Below, one piece after another: positions 15,044 through 20,789 of a stretch of 20,789 bases of DNA. The position numbers were made by a program, and so were the translations under genes. The notes beneath the pieces were generated by a model. The model had not been told where the DNA came from. It ran no database searches and was given only the letters and a program-made list of their open reading frames with translations. Position 1 is the stretch's first letter. Every line of letters starts with the position of its first letter. Origin of the DNA: JBPYFK01 sp051984675 (lineage in GTDB: Bacteria > Actinomycetota > Actinomycetes > Mycobacteriales > Pseudonocardiaceae); the NCBI GenBank assembly GCA_051984675.1, contig JBPYFK010000086.1, forward strand, positions 1-20,789. The letters run 5' to 3'.

Positions 15044-15867
15044 TTCACCCACCTCGACAGGCCGCGCATTTCCGTCCGGCGGGCCTCGGCCTGCCGGACT
15101 TCCTCGCCCGCGGTTTCCTGCGACTCGGCGTGCCCACCGAGGTAGAGCCGCTGCACTTCCGCGCTACGGCTCAGCTCCTCCGCAGTCCCGGTCAGTGCGA
15201 CGCGGCCGACCTCGAACACCACCGCCCGGTCGGCGACCCGCAGTGCCATTACCGCGTTCTGTTCGACGAGGACGACGGCGGTGCCCTGCTCGTGGATCTC
15301 TCGGATGATCTCGCTGATCTTCTCGACCAGCTTCGGTGCCAGGCCCAGCGACGGCTCATCCAGCAGGATCAGCTGCGGCCCGGACATCAGCGCCCTGCCG
15401 ATCGCGAGCATCTGCTGCTCACCGCCGGAGAGCAGGCCCGCGCGCTGCTTTGCGCGCTCGGCGAGTATCGGGAACAGCTCGTGCACGCGTTTGCGCGCGG
15501 CCGCCCGCTGCCGCGCCGACCGCGCGCCGATCGCGCCTGCGCGCAGGTTCTCGTCGACGCTCATCCGGCCGAAGATCTGCCTGCCCTCGGGTACGCCGCC
15601 GACTCCGAGCCGGACGATCGCCGCCGGGTCGAGACCGGTCAGCGACCGGTCCTCGTACACCACGTCACCGCCCACCACGGTCCCGCGGTGCATCCGCAGG
15701 GTGCCCGCGATGGTGCGCAGCAGTGTCGACTTCCCGGCACCGTTGCTGCCCAGCACGGCGAGCACTCCGCCGGCGGGAACCTCGAGGTCGATACCGTGTA
15801 GCGCGGTCACCGACCGTCCGTAGCGCACCCGCAGTTCTCGAACGCTCAGCACGTTGGCTCTCCGCAT
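15040..15867 (-). CDS. Liv-type ABC transporter ATPase, LivF family
   Basis: This is a 275-residue ATPase and the first gene of the transporter operon. The Walker A is GSNGAGKS (40-47). The Q-loop region is GVGGVPEGRQIFGRMSVDEN, the signature is LLSGGEQQMLAIGRALM, the Walker B is LILLDEPSLGLAP, and the switch region is VVLVEQNA. The C-terminus has about 30 residues more than most LivF proteins (an acidic and basic tail after LYLGGHAE). ATG 15867 is reported. A GTG at 15852 with GGAG 7 bases upstream is an equally good start, whereas GGAGG lies 12 bases before the ATG. The two-component regulator genes are 177 bp upstream on the same strand. Confidence 0.93.
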   Translation of the reverse strand: MRRANVLSVRELRVRYGRSVTALHGIDLEVPAGGVLAVLGSNGAGKSTLLRTIAGTLRMHRGTVVGGDVVYEDRSLTGLDPAAIVRLGVGGVPEGRQIFGRMSVDENLRAGAIGARSARQRAAARKRVHELFPILAERAKQRAGLLSGGEQQMLAIGRALMSGPQLILLDEPSLGLAPKLVEKISEIIREIHEQGTAVVLVEQNAVMALRVADRAVVFEVGRVALTGTAEELSRSAEVQRLYLGGHAESQETAGEEVRQAEARRTEMRGLSRWVK

Positions 15868-15884
15868 TCGGGCACGGCGCCTCC

Positions 15885-15909
15885 TACGTGTCTGTGGTAC
15901 GTGTCACGT
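15885..15909 (-). promoter_or_regulatory. Direct repeat and palindrome upstream of the transporter operon
   Basis: On the plus strand TACGTGTC occurs at 15885-15892 and again at 15898-15905, a perfect 8-bp direct repeat with 13-bp spacing. The second copy overlaps the palindrome ACGTGTCACGT (15899-15909). The cluster lies 18-42 bp upstream of the livF ATG. It is a good candidate binding site for the NarL-type regulator encoded just upstream; that link is inferred. Confidence 0.45.
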
Positions 15910-15947
15910 TCGGGCGGAAAGCTTGAAACACCGAATGCGCATCCAAC

Positions 15948-15965
15948 ACCTCCACCTGGAGAGGT
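15948..15965 (-). terminator. Weak hairpin between regulator gene and livF
   Basis: ACCTCCA-CC-TGGAGAGGT forms a short stem with one bulged base in the 177-bp spacer between the response-regulator stop (16045) and livF (15867). It could be a leaky terminator or attenuator separating the two transcription units. The stem is short and lacks a U-tract. Confidence 0.3.
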
Positions 15966-16044
15966 CGAGGTAACAAAGCAGACACGATCACGCACGGGGA
16001 ATACCGACGATGCATTCCATACCCGCTGGACGTCCGGTGTGGAC

Positions 16045-16665
16045 CTAGAGAAGGCCCGCCTCGCCGGCCTTGCCGATGGCCTCCACCCGGTTCCGCGCTC
16101 CGAGCTTGTGCAGTGCGGACTGCAGGTACGTCTTGACCGTGTTGCGGGCCAAGCCGGTGGACTGCGCGATCTCCGGGTTGGTCTGCCCCTGCGCGGCGAG
16201 CCGGAGCACCTCGTACTCCCGCCTGGTCAGGCCGCTGCGGGCGAGGGCGTCGAAGCGCTGGGCGGCTTCCGGCAAGATGCGCGGGTCGACCACCCGCTCC
16301 CCGTGCAGCACCCGGCCCAGCGCGCTGACCAGGTCGGCCCCGGCCACGTCCTTGAGCAGGCATCCGTTCGCCCCGGCGTCCAGCGCCGCGAGCACGCCGT
16401 GGTGGTCGCCGTGCGCGGTGAACGCCACGATCCGCACGCTGGGATGGACCTGTCGCAGCCCGGCGATGACCTCCGGCGCGAGCATGTCCGGTAGCCGGAG
16501 GTCGAGCAGCACGATGTCCGGCAGCAGCTCCGGCATTCGCTGGATCGCCGCCCGCCCCGACTCGGCCGCCCCGGCCAGGATCAGCGAGGGATCGGAGCGC
16601 AGTAGCACGGTGACCCCGTCCCGGACGACCGGATGGTCGTCCACCACGAACACCGTGGTGGTCAT
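16045..16665 (-). CDS. NarL/FixJ-family response regulator
   Basis: This is a 206-residue cytoplasmic DNA-binding regulator. The receiver domain (1-120) has the acidic pair Asp9-Asp10, the phospho-acceptor Asp55 in DIVLLDLRLPD, the switch threonine in VAFTAHGD, and the lysine in GCLLKDV. A LuxR-type helix-turn-helix fills the C-terminus (LTRREYEVLRLAAQGQTNPE, then IAQSTGLARNTVKTYLQSAL and HKLGARNRVEA). ATG 16665 overlaps the kinase stop as ATGA, so the two are translationally coupled. The gene ends 177 bp before the Liv-type transporter on the same strand, so the transporter is the likely target. All key residues are present. Confidence 0.93.
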   Translation of the reverse strand: MTTTVFVVDDHPVVRDGVTVLLRSDPSLILAGAAESGRAAIQRMPELLPDIVLLDLRLPDMLAPEVIAGLRQVHPSVRIVAFTAHGDHHGVLAALDAGANGCLLKDVAGADLVSALGRVLHGERVVDPRILPEAAQRFDALARSGLTRREYEVLRLAAQGQTNPEIAQSTGLARNTVKTYLQSALHKLGARNRVEAIGKAGEAGLL

Positions 16666-17837
16666 CTGACCTCGGCTTCGGGGATCCAGACGCGCAGCGT
16701 GCAGCCGCCGTCCTCGTCGCGCACCAGGCTGGCCCTCCCACCGAGGCGGCCCGCGCGCTCAGCGAGCGAGCGCACCCCCATCCCGGTGCCGGGCGCCCCT
16801 TCGGTCTGCTCACCGGTCCCGGCGTCGGCGACCACCGCCTGGATCCCGTCCCACGCCGGGCCGAGGCTGACCACGACGGAGGACGCATTGGCGTGCTTCT
16901 CCACGTTGAGCAGGCCCTCCCGGACCGCGGCGATCAACAGCGCGGTGCGCTCGGCATCCAGTGGCGGGACCGGGCCGAACTGCACGAACCTGGCAGGCAC
17001 GCCACACCGGGCCTCAAAGGAGCGGCAGTGCTCGGCAAGCTCCACCGGCAACGCGCGTTCCGGGCTGGACTCGGCCAGCGCGAGCAGGGACTCCCGCAGT
17101 GCGCTCGAGGCCGCGGACACGTCGCCTTCCAGTCGCCTCAGCCGGGACTCGAGCACCGGGTTGTCCTTGATGTCCTGGTGCAGGTCGCGCACCTGGGCAC
17201 CGATGGAGAACAGCAGCGCGCCGACCGAGTCGTGCAGCGCGCTCTGCATTCGCTGTCGCTCGGCGGAGATCGCGTTGTTCCGTGCGGACTCGGCGACATC
17301 GGCCAGCCGTAGCGCGGTGGCCGCCTGCGCGGCGATGCCCTCCATGGTGCGCACCGCGCGGTCGCCGAAGTCGGCGGGCTCGCGCATCGCGGCGTAGGCG
17401 ATCGCGACCGTCTTCGCGGAGCCGCGCTCGCCGCCGAGGATCGGGACCGCGAGGATGGCGGCCAACCCCTCGCCGCGAACCTGCGCGTCGAACTGGTGGG
17501 TGATCGCGGGAGAGCTGACGTAGTCGTTGACCCGGACCGGCCGGCCGAGCGCGAGCACCTGCCCGCCGATGCCCTGTCCTACCGGGACGACCAAGTCCCG
17601 CAGCGCGTCCGTGCGGTTGCCCGCCAGCCAGCGGATCACCGCCTGTCCGGGCCCGTCCAGGTCGGCGACGAAGCCCGCGTGCACGCCGACCAAGTCCTTG
17701 ATCAGCCGGGCGGTGGCATGCAGCGCCACCACCCGCTCGAGCGCCCCGAGCAGCTCCTCGGGCTCGCGCAGCAGCCGGTCGAGCGTGGTGCTGTGCTCGA
17801 CCGCCCGCTCCCGTGCGCAACGCTGCTGCCCGGCCAC
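16662..17837 (-). CDS. GAF-domain sensor histidine kinase (HisKA_3 type)
   Basis: This 391-residue kinase has no membrane segment, so it should sense a cytoplasmic signal. Residues about 35-185 form a GAF domain (LGALERVVALHATARLIKDL, VVPVGQGIGGQVLALGRPVR and VNDYVSSPAI, then the end FGDRAVRTMEGIAAQAATAL). The HisKA_3 dimerisation segment follows, with phospho-acceptor His202 in ERQRMQSALHDSVGALLFSI. The C-terminal ATPase domain has the N-box REGLLNVEKHANAS and the glycine boxes VADAGTG and GTGMGVRSLAERAGRLGG. The start is GTG 17837, with no clear ribosome site, so the message may be leaderless. It is coupled to the regulator gene. The GAF ligand is unknown, but the adjacent importer suggests an imported solute or its metabolite. 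Confidence 0.92.
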   Translation of the reverse strand: MAGQQRCARERAVEHSTTLDRLLREPEELLGALERVVALHATARLIKDLVGVHAGFVADLDGPGQAVIRWLAGNRTDALRDLVVPVGQGIGGQVLALGRPVRVNDYVSSPAITHQFDAQVRGEGLAAILAVPILGGERGSAKTVAIAYAAMREPADFGDRAVRTMEGIAAQAATALRLADVAESARNNAISAERQRMQSALHDSVGALLFSIGAQVRDLHQDIKDNPVLESRLRRLEGDVSAASSALRESLLALAESSPERALPVELAEHCRSFEARCGVPARFVQFGPVPPLDAERTALLIAAVREGLLNVEKHANASSVVVSLGPAWDGIQAVVADAGTGEQTEGAPGTGMGVRSLAERAGRLGGRASLVRDEDGGCTLRVWIPEAEVR

Positions 17838-17928
17838 GCCGGATAGCCTGGCACAACCCGCGTGATCCGGACATACCCAGCTGGCGACAGTCGAGGGTGG
17901 ACGACTTCAATGAACCTGTGCGTGATTC

Positions 17929-18102
17929 TTGGCCGAACGCTTGTCCGCGGCGGTGGCCAGTGACGTCGCCGTCGACCCCGGTGCCAGGGCGCTCTACACC
18001 ACCGCCGCGCACAACTACCGGCACGCACCGCTCTGGGCGGCGCTGCCGGAGTCGGTGGACGACATGATCGCCCGACAGCGGTCTGCCGCGATCAACAGTT
18101 AA
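17929..18102 (+). other. Unrecognised C-terminal fragment or small gene
   Basis: An open stretch of 57 codons from a TTG (17929; GTG at 17953 also possible) to TAA at 18100-18102 encodes ALYTTAAHNYRHAPLWAALP, then ESVDDMIARQRSAAINS. The composition is protein-like and the end looks like a natural C-terminus. An in-frame stop lies just before 17926, and no ribosome site is visible. I do not recognise the family. It may be the last piece of a decayed gene. The rest of the 423-bp gap (17838-18260) shows nothing further beyond upstream sequence for the MBL-fold gene. Confidence 0.35.
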
Positions 18103-18260
18103 CGCCGACCTCGTCGGCCCGGACCGGGCGAGGCTTCGGGATCAGCCCACACTATGAGGTTGCGCACATGCTAGACCCGCCCGGTCGGATCCCGCCCCAC
18201 AGCCGCGTTAACCTCAAGGACGCTAGTCGTTAGGCAGGGCAACGATCCTTGGAGGTCACG

Positions 18261-19361
18261 ATGAGCGCGGTGCCACCAGGGATCACCGTCACCGGAACAC
18301 TGCAACGGCAGGCGTGGATCGACCGCGTGATACCCCCAGTCGAGACGGTGCGTCCCGGGCTGTGGTCGATTCCCACCCCGTTCCCCGACAGCCCGCTGCG
18401 ATACGTGCTGTCCTACGCCGTCGCCTACAAGGGCGGCGTCGCCCTCATCGACACCGGATGGCCTGCGGCCGAGGCATGGGACGGCCTGGTCTCCGGCCTG
18501 GCCGAGGCCGGCTGGGACATCACCGACGTCAAGGCGGTGCTCATCACCCACGGCCACGGCGACCACATGGGCCTGGCCCGGCGGGTGCGTGAGGCCAGCG
18601 GCGCCTGGGTGGCCATGCACGAGGCCGACGCCGTCTCCTCGCACACACCCAGCAGCCTGGAAGAGTTCCAGCGCACCAGCGACGAAAACCTACGCCTGCG
18701 CGGCGGGCTAGCCTCCGATTTCTACGCGACCCAGCAGGGCCAGGGGCCGGACGCCAGCACCTTCGACGACTTCGCGCTGACCGTGGACCGCTACCTGCCC
18801 GACGGCGAGAAACCCCTGGGCCCGGGCAGCGACCTGGTCTCCATCCACACGCCCGGCCATACCCTGGGCCACACTAGCTTCTTCGACAGCGGCCGGAACG
18901 TGCTGCTGACCGGCGACCACATCCTGCCGCGCATCACGCCGAACATCAGCCCGGCCCCCGGTCAGGACGACGACTTGCTGGGGATCTACCTCAGCTCCCT
19001 GCGCGCGCTGGTCGACATCCCGGCCGAGGAGGTGCTGCCCGCCCACGAGTACCGCTTCGCCGGGCTCACCGGGCGGATCAACGGGCTCCTGGGCCACCAC
19101 GAGGAACGGCTGTGCGAGGTGATGACCGCCGTCCACGCCGCCCCCGGCTGCACCTCGGTCGCTGTGGCCGAGGCCCTGACGTGGAGCCGGCCTTGGGATC
19201 AGATGGTCGGCCCGCAGCGCCGCTTCGCTATCGGCGAGGCCTTCTCGCACCTCGTCCACCTGGAGCGGACCGGATACCTGGTCAACAAGGGCCTGGACTC
19301 CCACGGGGCAGGCGTCGACAGCTGGTTCCCCCTGCGCGACACCGGCCCGAAGCTGGTCTAG
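18261..19361 (+). CDS. MBL-fold metallo-hydrolase
   Basis: This is a 366-residue cytoplasmic metallo-beta-lactamase-fold protein. The start is ATG 18261, with GGAGG at 18251-18255. The zinc motif THGHGDH gives His97, His99, Asp101 and His102. Further ligands lie in SIHTPGHTLGHTS, LTGDHILPRI and LPAHEYRF. After the MBL core, residues about 270-350 look like a winged-helix tail (EALTWSRPWDQM and FAIGEAFSHLVHLERTGYLV), an arrangement seen in LACTB2-like hydrolases. The substrate is not evident: thioesters, lactones and RNA are all known for relatives. The gene stands alone, with an unrecognised fragment upstream and a transposase relic downstream. It has all metal ligands and looks functional. 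Confidence 0.9.
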   Translation: MSAVPPGITVTGTLQRQAWIDRVIPPVETVRPGLWSIPTPFPDSPLRYVLSYAVAYKGGVALIDTGWPAAEAWDGLVSGLAEAGWDITDVKAVLITHGHGDHMGLARRVREASGAWVAMHEADAVSSHTPSSLEEFQRTSDENLRLRGGLASDFYATQQGQGPDASTFDDFALTVDRYLPDGEKPLGPGSDLVSIHTPGHTLGHTSFFDSGRNVLLTGDHILPRITPNISPAPGQDDDLLGIYLSSLRALVDIPAEEVLPAHEYRFAGLTGRINGLLGHHEERLCEVMTAVHAAPGCTSVAVAEALTWSRPWDQMVGPQRRFAIGEAFSHLVHLERTGYLVNKGLDSHGAGVDSWFPLRDTGPKLV

Positions 19362-19429
19362 CGCCAGCCCGGGGGGCTTCCGGGTTCCAGTCTCCACCGG
19401 CATCGAGACCGTGCTCACGGGACCGCGGC

Positions 19430-19726
19430 CCCGGCGGAAGAATGTCTTCGCGGAGCGCTGGATCGGCTGCGTCCGCCGAGAGTGCACCGACCGGGATCAG
19501 ATCCTCATCACCGGAGAACGCCACCTCCACCCACGTGCTCGACGGCGACGTCGCCCATCACAACGCCGGACGCAGCCATCAAGGCCACGGAATGCTTCTG
19601 CGTGCTCCCGAAGACGAACCGAACATGATCCCGTTCCCCGCCCGGATCGACAGAATCCGACGACGACAGCGTCTCGGCGGACTACTCAACGAGTACCGAC
19701 CGCGGCATGAAAGTCCGGGCCGGTAA
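19430..19726 (+). mobile_element. Transposase C-terminal relic, frameshifted
   Basis: The first frame reads RRKNVFAERWIGCVRRECTD, then RDQILITGERHL. At about 19535 a frame change occurs and the match continues as HVLDGDVAHHNAGRSHQGHG, MLLRAPEDEPNMIPFPARID and RIRRRQRLGGLLNEYRPRH, with a stop at 19724-19726. This is the C-terminal half of an actinobacterial rve transposase, from the FAERWI...RECTDR motif to the LGGLLNEY end. The N-terminal half is missing, and no inverted repeats are visible. The remainder of the gap (19727-19966) shows no gene I can support. Confidence 0.75.
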
Positions 19727-19966
19727 CTGAGATTTCGACCCGTACAGGCAACAGTTCCGTCAGCTGCGGTCAGCCACGTTCGGTGGGCCGCGCTCATCCA
19801 GGACCCGGCGTGATTCTGCGCGACTGGCCTCCTTTCTAGCGTCGTAGGGTAGCCAGGTGCGGGCCGTTTTGCCGTCGTCGACCTTCACCCTCGCCGCATC
19901 CGAAGACTGCCAACCGACCGGGACCGAACTGCAAGAACCATCACCCGCTGAACCATGGAGACCACT

Positions 19967-20335
19967 ATGTATTTCGAGATTCAGGCCGACAACATCGCCC
20001 GCGCCGCGAAGTTCTACCGCGACCTGTTCGGGTGGACCATCGACAAGGCCGGCGAGAACCTGCCGGTCGAGTACTGGCGGGTCCACGGCGACCAACTGGC
20101 CGGCGGCATTCTGCAGCGACCGGCGGCGGCGCCGAAGCCAGAGCAGGGCACCAACGCGTTCACCGTGTCGTTCGAGGTCGACGACCTCGACGCCGCCGCG
20201 AGGCGGATCGCTGACGCCGGCGGGCACGTGGCGATGCCGATGTTCGCCGTACCAGGTCGCTGCTGGCAGGGCTACTTTCTCGACACCGAGGGCAACGTCT
20301 TCGGCCTGTTCGAGGTCGACGAGAACGCCGGCTGA
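19967..20335 (+). CDS. VOC-family (glyoxalase fold) protein
   Basis: This is a complete 122-residue protein with the two beta-alpha-beta-beta-beta modules of the vicinal oxygen chelate fold. The first module has MYFEIQADNIARAAKFYRDL, then FGWTI. The second has VSFEVDDLDAAARRIADAGG, and the protein ends in YFLDTEGNVFGLFEVDENAG. The start is ATG 19967 with GGAG six bases upstream; the ATG at 19955 overlaps that ribosome site and is unlikely. Glutamates in YFEIQ and LFEVD are at usual metal-ligand positions. Family roles range from glyoxalase and dioxygenase to antibiotic resistance and lyase activity, and nothing here decides among them. It stands between a transposase relic and an unrelated convergent gene. 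Confidence 0.88.
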   Translation: MYFEIQADNIARAAKFYRDLFGWTIDKAGENLPVEYWRVHGDQLAGGILQRPAAAPKPEQGTNAFTVSFEVDDLDAAARRIADAGGHVAMPMFAVPGRCWQGYFLDTEGNVFGLFEVDENAG

Positions 20336-20532
20336 CGGCACCGTGGCGGGCGGATTCAGCCGGTGGAAGCATGTGTTTCGAGGAGTTCGGTGAAGACCTT
20401 GCTGGGTTTCGTCCAGCCGCGGTCTTGAAAGCCCCAGGCCACCAGCCTGGATCATGAATGCTCAGCTTTCTGTCACCAGGATGTTCGCCCGCAGGATCGC
20501 CTATTCATCCTTCGCCCACACGAAGCGGCACG

Positions 20533-20575
20533 AAGGGGCCACTGCCGATCGCCGGTCGATTGGCAGTGACCCCTT
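20533..20575 (-). terminator. Hairpin terminator of the right-edge gene
   Basis: AAGGGGCCACTGCC (20533-20546) and GGCAGTGACCCCTT (20562-20575) form 14-bp arms with one mismatch around a 15-base loop. The hairpin lies 25 bp past the stop of the minus-strand gene at 20600 and could also face the plus-strand VOC gene, thus serving both directions. Confidence 0.75.
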
Positions 20576-20599
20576 GTGGCATTCAGCGCGGGGCTGGGA

Positions 20600-20789
20600 T
20601 CAGTGCAGGCCCAGGCCCAGGTCGTTCACGCCGTGGCCCGCGAGGCCCTCGACGTGGTGCACGCCGTTCTCGGCCGGCTGGGCCACGATGTTCAGCGGCG
20701 CCTGGTGGGTTGGCAGGGCGTCGACCACCGTGTCCGGGTTGGGCACGTGGCTGGCGACCTCGCCGACGGGCAGGTGCGAGGTGACCTCG
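20600..20789 (-). CDS. Unrecognised protein, C-terminal 62 residues
   Basis: The minus strand is open from the right edge to a TGA at 20600-20602. The visible part is EVTSHLPVGEVASHVPNPDT, VVDALPTHQAPLNIVAQPAE, NGVHHVEGLAGHGVNDLGLG and LH. It is rich in Val, His, Gly, Pro and Asn with almost no Lys or Arg, which suits an exported, low-complexity surface or secreted protein. No domain is recognised and the start lies outside the window. A strong hairpin follows the stop, supporting a real gene end. Confidence 0.65.
   Translation of the reverse strand, partial: EVTSHLPVGEVASHVPNPDTVVDALPTHQAPLNIVAQPAENGVHHVEGLAGHGVNDLGLGLH

Noticed and set aside
19760..19910. Minus-strand protein-like stretch VKVDDGKTARTWLPYDARKE
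   Set aside because: No start in context and no recognised family; the longer frame is antisense to the VOC gene.
20356..20415. Minus-strand tail GWTKPSKVFTELLETHASTG and stop, resembling the end of an IS30-like transposase
   Set aside because: It is only about 20 codons long and the family match is from memory; too short to support a feature.
1..20789. CRISPR arrays, tRNA or rRNA genes, toxin-antitoxin pairs, phage defence or biosynthetic clusters
   Set aside because: Both strands were read for regular repeats, tRNA-like folds and marker motifs; none was found.

Overview
This is a high-GC actinobacterial window. The content (ROK-type XylR plus actinomycete XylA, a CYP125-like P450, a Liv-type transporter beside a NarL-type two-component pair, DUF2267 and VOC proteins) and the frequent GTG starts suggest a filamentous actinomycete, possibly of the Pseudonocardiales. 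The genus is a guess. The layout is a mosaic: intact gene modules separated by gene relics and transposon scars. I count about ten degenerate loci, concentrated at 1-613, 3437-4880, 6128-6600, 8600-9010, 10710-10830 and 19430-19726.

Region 1 (1-3890) is a xylose-use locus. An intact xylR-type ROK repressor and an intact xylA are flanked by ruins. On the left is a GH3 glycosidase that has lost its whole catalytic barrel. On the right is an xylB with deletions, frameshifts and a stop codon, cut off by a transposase fragment. Xylose isomerisation may still work, but local xylulose phosphorylation cannot.

Region 2 (3960-6700) holds the broken C-terminal part of a large FAD/4Fe-4S oxidase, an intact DUF2267 gene divergent from an intact single-pass membrane protein, a stump of a 2-oxoacid dehydrogenase E2 gene, and the 3' end of a group II intron (maturase C-terminus plus a domain V-like hairpin).

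Region 3 (6697-9976) holds a TetR repressor divergent from a CYP125-like steroid-hydroxylase P450. A perfect 26-bp palindrome lies between their starts. After a relic-filled gap comes an ECHDC3-like crotonase that lacks both usual catalytic glutamates.

Region 4 (10895-17837, minus strand) is the largest intact block. A GAF histidine kinase and a NarL/FixJ regulator overlap by ATGA. Then comes a five-gene HAAT (Liv-type) ABC transporter, livF-livG-livH-livM-binding protein, with every junction overlapping and a strong hairpin terminator at the end. A direct repeat and a palindrome upstream of livF are candidate regulator sites. The layout suggests a ligand-responsive importer of an amino acid, amide or small carboxylate.

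Region 5 (17838-20789) holds an unrecognised C-terminal fragment, an intact MBL-fold hydrolase, a frameshifted transposase relic, an intact VOC protein, a hairpin terminator and the C-terminus of an unrecognised protein running off the right edge.

I did not find a clearly new multi-gene system. The most interesting signals are the two-component/Liv unit, the CYP125 palindrome, the chimeric E2/group II intron junction and the half-dead xylose locus.
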